Assembly (NCBI GenBank): GCA_016713005.1
Contig: JADJPY010000016.1
Coordinates: 248,001 to 312,000 of the forward strand
Direction: 5' to 3'
DNA length: 64,000 nt
Source: Ramlibacter sp.
Lineage (GTDB): Bacteria; Pseudomonadota; Gammaproteobacteria; Burkholderiales; Burkholderiaceae_C
In this document: piece after piece, positions 8,170-15,496 of the stretch
How positions within the stretch are numbered: position 1 is the first letter of the stretch
Layout of the letters: the number at the start of each line of letters is the position of its first letter
Made by a program: the position numbers and the translations under genes
Notes under the pieces: model-generated
The model's database searches: none
Seen by the model: the letters and a program-made list of their open reading frames with translations, nothing else
What the model was told of the DNA's origin: nothing

Positions 8170-9230
8170 ACAGCCCGCAGCCGGTCACCGCGCAGGACGC
8201 GATGTCGCGGCTGGGGACTTGCGCCTCCATCATCGACGCGCGAAGCGAGAGCGAGTTCCAGCTGGACCACATCCCCGGGGCCGTCAACTGGCCGTCGCTG
8301 AATGACGAAGAGCGCAAGCGGGTGGGCACGATCTACGTGCAGGACAGCCCCTTTGAGGCGCGCAAGCGTGGCGCCGCGCTGGTGGCCGCCAATGTGGCGC
8401 GGCACATCGAGATGCATGTCCTGGACAAGCCAAAGTCGTGGCAACCCCTGGTGTACTGCTGGCGCGGTGGCCAGCGCAGCGGTGCGCTGGCGCTGGTCCT
8501 CAGCCAGATCGGCTTCCGGGTCCAGGTGATCCAGGGCGGGTACAAGGCCTTCCGGACCGCGGTGCTGGCGGCCCTGCCCGCGCTGGCGCAGCGGCTGCAC
8601 TACCGGGTGGTGTGCGGCCCCACCGGTTGCGGCAAGACCCGCCTGCTCCATGCGCTGGCCGACGCAGGCGCGCAAGTGCTGGACCTGGAGGCACTTGCCA
8701 ACCACCGCAGCTCCGTGCTGGGCGCCATCCCCGGCCGGCCCCAGCCGTCGCAAAGGCACTTTGAAACCCGGCTGTGGGACACGATGAGCCGGTTCGACCC
8801 CTCGCGACCCGTTTTTGTCGAAAGTGAGAGCCGCAAGGTCGGCAACCTCGCCGTCCCCGGCGAATTGATGCAGGCGATGCGGACAAGCCCCTGCCTGCGG
8901 CTGCAACTGCCCGATGATGAGCGCGTGGCCTTGCTGCTCGAGGACTACGCCCTCTTCGTCAGCGACCCGTCCCTGTTTCGCGACCGGCTGGAGGCGCTCG
9001 TGCCGCTGCGGGGCAAAGCACAAGTGGCGGCTTGGCAGACCATGGTGCAGCAGGGCGACTTCGACACGGTGGTGCGCGAGTTGCTGGCGCGGCACTACGA
9101 TCCGGGCTATGCCGCGTCGATGGCACGCAGCTTCAGCGGCTTCGACGCTGCAAAATTGATAGCACCTGAAGACCATTCCACGGGGGCTATGGCCCGATTG
9201 GCCGCCAAAATCCTGGAGGAGACGCCATGA
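8166..9230 (+). CDS. selU: tRNA 2-selenouridine synthase SelU (MnmH)
   Basis: Converts 2-thiouridine at the wobble position of certain tRNAs to 2-selenouridine through a geranylated intermediate, using selenophosphate. The N-terminal rhodanese domain has active Cys98 in YCWRGGQRSG, and the C-terminal P-loop domain carries GPTGCGKT at 151-158. Length (354) is normal. The start is TTG at 8166, overlapping the tesA stop as TTGA. The last 28 codons include one copy of the 56-base interspersed element (9147-9202), so the residues from about 328 to 345 are element-encoded and probably not ancestral. No selD was seen in the window, although the enzyme needs selenophosphate. Confidence 0.93.
   Translation: MNSPQPVTAQDAMSRLGTCASIIDARSESEFQLDHIPGAVNWPSLNDEERKRVGTIYVQDSPFEARKRGAALVAANVARHIEMHVLDKPKSWQPLVYCWRGGQRSGALALVLSQIGFRVQVIQGGYKAFRTAVLAALPALAQRLHYRVVCGPTGCGKTRLLHALADAGAQVLDLEALANHRSSVLGAIPGRPQPSQRHFETRLWDTMSRFDPSRPVFVESESRKVGNLAVPGELMQAMRTSPCLRLQLPDDERVALLLEDYALFVSDPSLFRDRLEALVPLRGKAQVAAWQTMVQQGDFDTVVRELLARHYDPGYAASMARSFSGFDAAKLIAPEDHSTGAMARLAAKILEETP
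9147..9202 (-). repeat. 56-base interspersed element, copy A (in selU 3' end)
   Basis: Read on the minus strand this copy shows AATCGGGC, AGCCCCCG, a variable centre and an end GCTATCAATTTTGCAGC. It aligns without gaps to five other copies in the window. It is translated in the sense of selU near the C-terminus (peptide AAKLIAPEDHSTGAMARLA). Confidence 0.75.
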
Positions 9231-10357
9231 AGAAGCTGTTGTCACTGGTGGGGCTGGCCGTGCTGGCCCTGGCCGCCTATCTGGCCCTGTGGCCAGTGCC
9301 TGTGGAGCCCGTCACCTGGCTGGCGCCTTCTGCCCCGGGCTACCAGGGGCCACACGCCGGGAACCGCAGGCTTGCCAAGCTGCAGGTGATCCCGCTGGGA
9401 CAGGAGGTGGGACCGGAGCACATCGTCATCGGCCCGGACGGCAAGCTCTACACCACGGTGGCCAGCGGCAACATCCTGCGCATGGCCACCGACGGCACAG
9501 GGCAGGAAGTGTTTGCCAGCACCGGCGGTCGGGTGCTGGGTTTTGACTTTGACGCCCAGGGGCACCTGATTGCCGCTGATGCCTACCTCGGCTTGCTGTC
9601 CATCAGCCCGGACCGGAAGGTGACCGTGCTGTCCAACCAGGTTGACGGCGACCCGATCCGCTACGCCGATGCCGTGGTGGTGGCCAGGAGCGGCAAGATC
9701 TACTTCAGCGACGCGTCCACACGCTTTGGTGCGAAAGCCTGGGGCGGCACTTTCGAAGCCAGCGTGCTGGACATCATCGAACAGTCAGCCAGCGGGCGCG
9801 TGCTGGAGTACGACCCTGCCACGCGGGCCACGCGGGTGGTGGCGCATGGCATCGCCTTTGCCAACGGCGTGGCGCTGAGCGCCGACGAGCAGACCCTGTT
9901 TGTGGCCGAAACCGGCAAGTACCGCTTGTGGCGGATCGCGGTGTCGGCGAACAACCTGGACATCGGCAAACCGGGCTCGCAGGCGAGCGTGGTGTTCGAC
10001 AACCTGCCCGGCTACCCGGACAACCTGATGCGCGGGCTCGACGGGCGCATCTGGATGGGTCTGGTCAAGCCGCGCAATCCCACAGTGGACAACCTGGCCG
10101 ACAAGCCCTTCCTGCGCAAGGTCACGCTGCGCCTGCCACGCGCGCTGTGGCCCATACCCAAGGCCTACGGCCATGTGGTGGCATTCACGGAAGACGGAAA
10201 GATCGTTCAGGACCTGCAGGACCCGGATGGCGCCTATCCGGAAACCACGGCCATCACCGAAACAAGGGAACGGCTCTACGTACAGAGCCTGCATGCCAGG
10301 GGACTGGGCTGGCTGCCACCGGAGGCGGCAGGCATCGTCCGGCGAACCGGCGGCTGA
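9227..10357 (+). CDS. Strictosidine-synthase-like / SMP-30 family beta-propeller protein, membrane-anchored
   Basis: The 376-residue protein starts with one hydrophobic segment (3-22), with Lys-Lys before it, serving as an uncleaved anchor or signal peptide. The rest is a beta-propeller of the strictosidine synthase / SMP-30 / gluconolactonase superfamily: IGPDGKLYTT, VLGFDFDAQGHLIAAD, KIYFSDASTRF, FANGVALSADEQTLFVAETGKYRLWRI and GYPDNLMRGLDGRIWMG. The YPDN and FANGVA segments are typical of the strictosidine-synthase-like branch, which in bacteria is usually a lactonase or esterase-like hydrolase rather than an alkaloid enzyme. The substrate is unknown. The ATG overlaps the selU stop (ATGA), making tesA-selU-this gene a tightly coupled run. 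Confidence 0.85.
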   Translation: MKKLLSLVGLAVLALAAYLALWPVPVEPVTWLAPSAPGYQGPHAGNRRLAKLQVIPLGQEVGPEHIVIGPDGKLYTTVASGNILRMATDGTGQEVFASTGGRVLGFDFDAQGHLIAADAYLGLLSISPDRKVTVLSNQVDGDPIRYADAVVVARSGKIYFSDASTRFGAKAWGGTFEASVLDIIEQSASGRVLEYDPATRATRVVAHGIAFANGVALSADEQTLFVAETGKYRLWRIAVSANNLDIGKPGSQASVVFDNLPGYPDNLMRGLDGRIWMGLVKPRNPTVDNLADKPFLRKVTLRLPRALWPIPKAYGHVVAFTEDGKIVQDLQDPDGAYPETTAITETRERLYVQSLHARGLGWLPPEAAGIVRRTGG

Positions 10358-10375
10358 GGCGCAGCGGAGGAAGCG

Positions 10376-10567
10376 TCAGCCCGCGGCGGGATCCGTGCCA
10401 GCGGGCGGTGCTGGCTGGGGGGGCGCGACCGACGGATCATCGTCCTGCGGCGAATCGCCGTGGACACCGGACTTGCGCTCCGCCTTGGCCTTGAGCTTGT
10501 CTTCCTTCTTGCGCTTCTTGGCAAGCTCTTTCTGGCGCTTCTCGTATCCGTAGTTGGGTGTAGCCAA
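10376..10567 (-). CDS. Small highly charged protein, function unknown
   Basis: A 63-residue protein with TTG start at 10567, supported by GAAGG seven bases upstream that overlaps the TGA of the DUF2189 gene. The N-terminus NYGYEKRQKELAKKRKKEDK is strongly basic and helical, and the C-terminus is acidic and Pro-rich (about residues 40-63). I recall similar short KRQKELAKK proteins as conserved in betaproteobacteria but know of no function; RNA or ribosome binding would be speculation. It is the last gene of a metC-DUF2189 run and converges with the strictosidine-synthase-like gene. Confidence 0.65.
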   Translation of the reverse strand: MATPNYGYEKRQKELAKKRKKEDKLKAKAERKSGVHGDSPQDDDPSVAPPQPAPPAGTDPAAG

Positions 10568-10577
10568 TGGGTGACCT

Positions 10578-11345
10578 TCAGTTTGTTGTGCCCAATGTAC
10601 CAGCATCCGCCTCCGGCCAATCCACACTGTCACCGTAGGCGTGCCAGCTTGCATGGCCCAGCAGCGGGCCCAGCACCATCAGACCCGCGCCCCACGAGAG
10701 CAGCGCCAGGGCCATCAATGCCACGATCATCCCCGCCCACAGCAACATCACGCCTGTGTTGTCATACACCACCCGGATGCTGGTGATCGCCGCCGTGACA
10801 GCGTCGGTGTCCCGGTCCAGGATCATCGGGATGGACACCACGGTGGTGGCAAACACCAGCGCGGCAAACGTGGAACCCACTGCCGCATAGACCGCCACAA
10901 ACTCCCAGTTGTCGGGGTTGAACACCGCTTCGAGCACGCCGGCGGTGGACGGCATCCCGGTGTTGAAGAACACGGCGAACACCACCAGGGACGCCCGCCC
11001 CCAAAGCAGCTCCAGCACGATGAGCACCAGCACCAGCAGCCCCATGCTCGGGATGTGGCGGTCCCAGCAGGTCACCGAGTGGGCCAGCGCCGGTGCATCG
11101 CCGCGTTGCAGCCGGCGGCTGACGTCGTACAACCCCATGGCCAGAAACGGGCCCACCAGCAGACAGCCCGAGACGATGGACATGGTGTACTCGGGCCGGT
11201 TGCGGAACACCGCCCCCAGCACCAGCGCCATGCCCCAGAAACAGGCGCCGTAAAACGCCGCAATGCCGGGCGCCTTCATCAGGTCCTGTGCCCCGCGCAC
11301 GAGCCAGCCGGCCGGCGCGCTCGAGGACAAGGTCCGTATCTGCAC
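10578..11345 (-). CDS. DUF2189 family integral membrane protein
   Basis: A 255-residue protein with about six membrane segments. It begins with a soluble stretch (WLVRGAQDLMKAPGIAAFYG) typical of DUF2189 proteins, in which a loop before the first helix carries a D-L-x-x-x-P pattern. Further motifs are LYDVSRRLQRGDAP after the second helix and IPMILDRDTDAVTA in a late loop. The start is GTG at 11345, six bases after the stop of metC, so the two are probably co-transcribed. Function is unknown; I infer a membrane role only. Confidence 0.8.
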   Translation of the reverse strand: MQIRTLSSSAPAGWLVRGAQDLMKAPGIAAFYGACFWGMALVLGAVFRNRPEYTMSIVSGCLLVGPFLAMGLYDVSRRLQRGDAPALAHSVTCWDRHIPSMGLLVLVLIVLELLWGRASLVVFAVFFNTGMPSTAGVLEAVFNPDNWEFVAVYAAVGSTFAALVFATTVVSIPMILDRDTDAVTAAITSIRVVYDNTGVMLLWAGMIVALMALALLSWGAGLMVLGPLLGHASWHAYGDSVDWPEADAGTLGTTN

Positions 11346-11351
11346 GGTCGC

Positions 11352-12563
11352 TCAACCCTGCAACTGCCGCAAGGCCCGGGCAAGGTCGGCCTGCAGGTCC
11401 TCGACCGCTTCCAGACCCACCGAAAACCGCACCAGCGTGCCGCGCGCCAGGTGGGAAGGCCAGGGCTGGCGCATGGCCGCAAGGTCGTAAGGCACGACCA
11501 GGCTGACCGGTCCGCCCCAGCTGTACCCCAGGCGAAACAGCTGCAAGGCGTCCACGAACGCATCGACCTGGGCTGCGGAGTACCGCTCGTGCAGGATCAC
11601 GCTGAATATCCCCGCCGCACGTCCGTTCCCCGCGGCACTGCCGGCTGCGCCGCACAGCGCGAGCCAGTGCGGGTGGCCCGGCGAGCCCTCAAAGGCCGGA
11701 TGCAGCAGCTGTGCCACCTCGGGGCGCTGCTGCAGCCAGCCAGCCAGCGCGCGCGCGGCGCGGTCGTGGGCGTCGTAGCGCAATGCAATTGACGGCAATG
11801 AGCGCAACAAGGCTTCGGCGTCGTTTGCACCCACGCCCTGCCCCAGACGCATGTGGGCGCCCTTGATGCGCAGGTGCAGGACCTCGTCACAGGTGACGAT
11901 GCTGCCCATCAACACGTCGCCGCCACCGCTGGGGTACTTGGTCAGCGCGTGCACCGACAGGTCCACCGCCTGTCCCTGCCCCAGGTCAAACGGGTTGAAT
12001 GCCAGCCCGGCACCCCAGGTGTTATCCAGCGCGCAGGGAACGCCACGTTCCCGGCAAAGGCGCACTTGCGCCACAAGGTCCGGAAACTCCATCGTCACCG
12101 AGCCGGGGGCCTCCAGCCACACCAGTTTCGTGCGCGCGCCGATCCGCTCGGCCAGGTCGGCGACGTCCATCGGGTCGTACAGCTGGTGGGTGATGCCCCA
12201 GCCGGAGAGTTCGCCCTCAGCCAGCGTGCGGCTGGGACCGTACACATTGGACGGAATCAGCACCTCGTCGCCCGTCTTCAACAGCGCCAACGATACGGTG
12301 GCGATGGCCGCCAGCCCGCTGGGCACCAGCACGCACTGCTGGCCACCCTCCAGCGTGGCCAGCCGCGCCTCCAGCGTGAAGGTGGTGGGCGTGCCGTGCA
12401 GCCCGTAGGTGTAGCCGGCCTTGTTCTTCCAGTCGCGGGCACGCATGGCCGCCACGTTGGCAAAAAACACGGTGGAGGCCTTGTGCACACCGGCCTGCGG
12501 GGCGTCAAAGCCGGCAGGTGGCACATAGGGGTGGTGGATCAGCCGGGTCTGCGGGTCACTCAT
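11352..12563 (-). CDS. metC: Cystathionine beta-lyase (PLP-dependent)
   Basis: Fold-type I PLP enzyme of the Cys/Met metabolism family, 403 residues. It splits cystathionine into homocysteine, pyruvate and ammonia in methionine synthesis. Landmarks are YTYGLHGTPTTFTLEARLA near 51-69, SGLAAIA near 82-88, LDNTW near 179-183 and the PLP lysine in SVHALTKYPSGG (Lys209). The YxYGLHGTPT signature and total length match the cystathionine beta-lyase branch common in proteobacteria rather than the gamma-synthase. The ATG at 12563 was chosen because it places SDPQTRLIHHPY at the N-terminus as in relatives. A divergent small secreted protein lies 98 bases away. Confidence 0.88.
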   Translation of the reverse strand: MSDPQTRLIHHPYVPPAGFDAPQAGVHKASTVFFANVAAMRARDWKNKAGYTYGLHGTPTTFTLEARLATLEGGQQCVLVPSGLAAIATVSLALLKTGDEVLIPSNVYGPSRTLAEGELSGWGITHQLYDPMDVADLAERIGARTKLVWLEAPGSVTMEFPDLVAQVRLCRERGVPCALDNTWGAGLAFNPFDLGQGQAVDLSVHALTKYPSGGGDVLMGSIVTCDEVLHLRIKGAHMRLGQGVGANDAEALLRSLPSIALRYDAHDRAARALAGWLQQRPEVAQLLHPAFEGSPGHPHWLALCGAAGSAAGNGRAAGIFSVILHERYSAAQVDAFVDALQLFRLGYSWGGPVSLVVPYDLAAMRQPWPSHLARGTLVRFSVGLEAVEDLQADLARALRQLQG

Positions 12564-12661
12564 GCAGGAATGGTAACGCGGGTCACCCGGCGCGTGCGTC
12601 AGCGCACCGACACACGGCCTGGCTGGCGTCACGCTGGGACTCCACTACGACCAAGGCCCCC

Positions 12662-13057
12662 ATGAACACGCCATCAACTCTCCTTTGCCGCGCCCTGCTG
12701 ACTGTCACCGCCACCCTGGTGTGTGCGACTGCCGCAACAGCAGCAGGCAACGCCCCAACCGCTGAAGCCCAGGCGCGCTTTCGCCAGGAAATGGCCGTGT
12801 GCAACAGCGGCCAGTCCAACCAGGAGGCCAGCGTCTGCCGCATCGAGGCACGCGCCGCCCTGCAGGTCAGCCGCAGTGGTGGCCTGGACGACGCCCCCGG
12901 CCAGTACCAGCGCAACGCCCTCGCGCGATGCAATGCCTTCCAGGGTGCAGACCGCTCGGACTGCGAGGCACGCATGAGCGGCTCCGCCAGCACCTCCGGC
13001 AGCGCCCGGGACGGTGGCATCCTGCGCTCGATCGAGACCACGGTGCCCGCCAACTGA
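12662..13057 (+). CDS. Small secreted Cys-containing protein, function unknown
   Basis: A 131-residue protein with a clear signal peptide (about 1-27, ending ATAATAA before GNAP). The mature part has four cysteines in the spacing C-N-S-G-Q ... C-R-I-E-A-R ... C-N-A-F ... C-E-A-R-M, suggesting two disulphides in the periplasm, and a Ser/Gly-rich tail. The ATG at 12662 is the only start that gives a signal peptide. No conserved functional domain is recognisable. It lies between divergent metC and codirectional dbpA. Confidence 0.7.
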   Translation: MNTPSTLLCRALLTVTATLVCATAATAAGNAPTAEAQARFRQEMAVCNSGQSNQEASVCRIEARAALQVSRSGGLDDAPGQYQRNALARCNAFQGADRSDCEARMSGSASTSGSARDGGILRSIETTVPAN

Positions 13058-13090
13058 AGCCGCCGCTGCGGGTCGACAGGCCGTCCTGCC

Positions 13091-13096
13091 GATAAT
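13091..13096 (+). promoter_or_regulatory. GATAAT box five bases before the dbpA start
   Basis: GATAAT lies within the palindrome CCGATAATCGG (13089-13099), directly before the ATG at 13102. If used as a -10, transcription would begin at the start codon. No Shine-Dalgarno is visible. Confidence 0.4.
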
Positions 13097-13101
13097 CGGG
13101 C

Positions 13102-14532
13102 ATGACTGCCACGCCCCCCAAACCCGCCACGACGCCTTCGCCCGAGGCCAGCGGCCCCGCTTTCGACACCCTGGCCCTGTCGCCTGCCACCCTGGAAAAC
13201 CTTCAGCGGCTGGGCTACACGGCCATGACGCCGATCCAGGCCGCCGCCCTGCCCCCCGCGCTGGCCGGGCAGGACCTGATTGCCCAGGCGCGCACCGGCA
13301 GTGGCAAGACCGCAGCCTTCGCGCTGGCCCTGCTGGCCCGGCTGGAGGCGCGCCGCTTTGCCGTGCAGGCGCTGGTGCTGTGCCCCACGCGCGAGCTGGC
13401 CGACCAGGTCACGCAGGAAGTGCGCCGCCTCGCCCGCGCCGAGGAGCCGGTGAAGGTGGTCACCCTGTGCGGCGGCATCGCCCTGCGGCCACAGCTGGCC
13501 AGCCTGGAGCACGGCGCCCACGTGGTGGTGGGCACACCCGGGCGAGTGCTGGACCACCTGCAGCGCGGCAACCTCACGCTGGATGCGCTGACCACGCTGG
13601 TGCTGGACGAAGCCGACCGCATGCTGGACATGGGGTTCTTCGACGATATTTCAGCCGTCGCGAAGCAATGCCCGAAGACGCGCCAGACCCTGCTTTTCTC
13701 GGCCACCTACCCCGAAGGCATTGCGAAACTCAGCGCCGCCTTCCTGCGCGATCCCAAGCAGATCAAGGTTGCGGGCCAGCACGCGCCCACCAAGATCCGC
13801 CAGGTGTTTTTCGAGGTTCGCGAGGAAGACCGGCTGCACGCCGTCTCGCTGCTGCTGAACCACCACCGCCCGGTCAGCACGCTGGCGTTCTGCAACACAC
13901 GCCAGCGCTGTCGCGAGCTGGCCCAGGTGCTGCAGGCGCAGGGCTTCTCCGCGCTGGAGCTGCACGGCGAGCTGGACCAGCGCGAGCGCGACCAGGTCAT
14001 GGTGCGCTTTGCCAACCAGAGCTGCAGCGTGCTCGTGGCCACCGACATCGCCGCGCGCGGGCTCGACATCGCCCAGCTGGAGGCGGTGATCAATGTGGAC
14101 ATCGCCATCGACGCAGCCACCCACACCCACCGCATCGGGCGCACCGGGCGGGTGGACGAATCCGGGTGGGCCTTCAGCCTGGCCAGCATGGACGAGATGG
14201 GCCGCGTGGGCGTGATCGAGCAGGCGCTGGGTTTCACCTCGGTGTGGGAGCCGCTGGCTTCATTGCGCGACACCGGCCAGGGGCCGCTGCAGCCACCGAT
14301 GCAGACACTGCAGATCGTGGGCGGGCGCAAGGAGAAAATCCGCCCTGGTGACGTGCTGGGCGCCCTGACCAAGGACCTGGGCTACGCCGGCAGCCAGATC
14401 GGAAAGATCAACATCAACGAGTTCTCCACCTACGTGGCCGTGCAGCGCGCCATCGCGCCCGAGGTGGCGCACAGGCTGGGTGGGGCAAAGGTCAAGGGCC
14501 GTGGCGTGAAACTGCGGCTGCTTGAGCCCTGA
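13102..14532 (+). CDS. dbpA: ATP-dependent RNA helicase DbpA
   Basis: DEAD-box helicase of 476 residues that acts on hairpin 92 of 23S rRNA during large-subunit assembly. Visible motifs are the Q-motif region (GYTAMTPIQ, about 38-46), motif I ARTGSGKT (63-70), PTRELA, TPGRVLD, motif II DEAD in VLDEADRMLDMGFF, motif III SAT, and motif VI HRIGRTGR. The C-terminal domain (about 400-476) includes KEKIRPGDVLGALT and the IGKINI segment characteristic of the DbpA RNA-binding domain, which separates it from RhlE and SrmB. The start at 13102 is set by the DbpA-like N-terminus and by the adjacent GATAAT box. Confidence 0.95.
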   Translation: MTATPPKPATTPSPEASGPAFDTLALSPATLENLQRLGYTAMTPIQAAALPPALAGQDLIAQARTGSGKTAAFALALLARLEARRFAVQALVLCPTRELADQVTQEVRRLARAEEPVKVVTLCGGIALRPQLASLEHGAHVVVGTPGRVLDHLQRGNLTLDALTTLVLDEADRMLDMGFFDDISAVAKQCPKTRQTLLFSATYPEGIAKLSAAFLRDPKQIKVAGQHAPTKIRQVFFEVREEDRLHAVSLLLNHHRPVSTLAFCNTRQRCRELAQVLQAQGFSALELHGELDQRERDQVMVRFANQSCSVLVATDIAARGLDIAQLEAVINVDIAIDAATHTHRIGRTGRVDESGWAFSLASMDEMGRVGVIEQALGFTSVWEPLASLRDTGQGPLQPPMQTLQIVGGRKEKIRPGDVLGALTKDLGYAGSQIGKININEFSTYVAVQRAIAPEVAHRLGGAKVKGRGVKLRLLEP

Positions 14533-14546
14533 GCCGGTTTTGAGTG

Positions 14547-14602
14547 CCAAATCGGGCTCCAGCCCCCGCGGGCTGGACCTGAGCCGCTATAAAAACGATA
14601 GC
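14547..14602 (+). repeat. 56-base interspersed element, copy B (between convergent dbpA and arfB)
   Basis: Intergenic copy with AATCGGGC, AGCCCCCG and the terminal inverted repeat GCTAT-N7-ATAGC. Its centre is complementary to its conserved part: TCCAGCCC (14558-14565) pairs with GGGCTGGA (14570-14577) over eight bases with a four-base CCGC loop. It fills most of the 73-base space between two gene ends, so it may act as a transcription terminator or RNA end, although no U-run follows. Confidence 0.75.
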
Positions 14603-14605
14603 AAT

Positions 14606-15019
14606 CTACTCGTTGCCCGAGACGGGTCCGCGCAGGCGCTTGACCTGCCCGCGCGTGGCCTTGCCCTCCAGCCGGCGCAGGCGCGAGCCGGCTGTGGGCC
14701 TGGTGGGCTTGCGCCGCTTGGGCGGCGTGGCCACGCTGTCCACCAGCGCCTGCAGCCGCTCGAACGCCTCGGCCCGGTTCTGCTCCTGGCTGCGGCTGGT
14801 CTGCGCCTTGATCACGACCACGCCCTCGTCGGTGATGCGCTGGTCGCCCAGCGCGAGCAGGCGCGTCTTGACGCCGTCGGGCAGGGACGATTCCGGGATG
14901 CTGAAGCGCAGGTGCACCGCGCTTGACACCTTGTTGACGTTTTGCCCGCCCGCGCCCTGCGCGCGGATGGCGGTGAAGGTCACTTCACCGGGGGCGACCG
15001 GACAGATCACGGCCTTCAT
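14606..15019 (-). CDS. arfB: Alternative ribosome-rescue factor ArfB (YaeJ)
   Basis: A 137-residue peptidyl-tRNA hydrolase of the class I release-factor superfamily that frees ribosomes stalled on non-stop mRNAs. The catalytic GGQ is at 24-26 within RAQGAGGQNVNKVSSAVHLRF. The basic C-terminal tail (about 100-135, rich in Arg and Lys: PKRRKPTRP, RLRRLEGKATRGQ) is the segment that enters the empty mRNA channel. It lacks the codon-recognition domain of RF1/RF2. It converges with dbpA across interspersed element copy B. Confidence 0.94.
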   Translation of the reverse strand: MKAVICPVAPGEVTFTAIRAQGAGGQNVNKVSSAVHLRFSIPESSLPDGVKTRLLALGDQRITDEGVVVIKAQTSRSQEQNRAEAFERLQALVDSVATPPKRRKPTRPTAGSRLRRLEGKATRGQVKRLRGPVSGNE

Positions 15020-15061
15020 GGGTGCAAAGCCTCATACTCCCGGGTTGCCTGAAAGGTTCCC

Positions 15062-15298
15062 ATGAGCGAATGGTCGGAAAAAATTGCAGCTGCCACGGCC
15101 GCTGCCGAGCGCACACAGGCCGCCGAAGCGGTGGCCGAAATGAAGTTTGATGCCATTCATGCACAGGCTACCGCATCCGGAGATGTGGCTTCCGCCGTCC
15201 ATACCGGCGAATTTCACGCCTGGATGGCCGCGCGCCACGCGACCGACGCCGCCTGGGGCCTCTGGTCCACCGTGATGGACAGCCGTCCGGCCAGCTGA
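15062..15298 (+). CDS. Small Ala-rich protein, function unknown
   Basis: A 78-residue reading frame with ATG at 15062 and GAAAGG five bases upstream. Composition is Ala-rich and helical (KIAAATAAAERTQAAEAVAE near the start), followed by FHAWMAARHATDAAWGLWS. There is no signal peptide or membrane segment. I do not recognise a family. The good ribosome-binding site and sensible composition favour a real gene, but proof is lacking. It is divergent from arfB and convergent with the antiporter cluster. Confidence 0.5.
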   Translation: MSEWSEKIAAATAAAERTQAAEAVAEMKFDAIHAQATASGDVASAVHTGEFHAWMAARHATDAAWGLWSTVMDSRPAS

Positions 15299-15347
15299 AT
15301 TCCCTGCCGCCGCGGCGACGGTTGGGTCTCAAGCGCCGCCAGTCCGC

Positions 15348-15485
15348 TCAGGTGCGGGCGGGTTTCAGCCGCAAGGCCACCAATCCGGCAATGGCCACCA
15401 GAAACGGCAAGCCGAGCAACAGAGCGAACTCGGGCGTTACGGTGGACCACCATTCGGTCCATCCGGACCACAGCATGCTTGGCAT
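15348..15485 (-). CDS. 45-residue single-span membrane protein downstream of antiporter
   Basis: A short gene starting at ATG 15485. AGGAG lies six bases upstream and overlaps the end of the antiporter gene. The peptide begins MPSMLWSGWTEWWSTVTPEF, then has one hydrophobic helix (about residues 20-38, FALLLGLPFLVAIAGLVAL) and a basic end RLKPART. It starts 11 bases after the antiporter stop, so it is almost certainly co-transcribed and may be a small accessory subunit; that role is inference. The Trp-rich amphipathic N-terminus before one helix is typical of membrane micro-proteins. Confidence 0.6.
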   Translation of the reverse strand: MPSMLWSGWTEWWSTVTPEFALLLGLPFLVAIAGLVALRLKPART

Positions 15486-15496
15486 GGTCATCTCCT

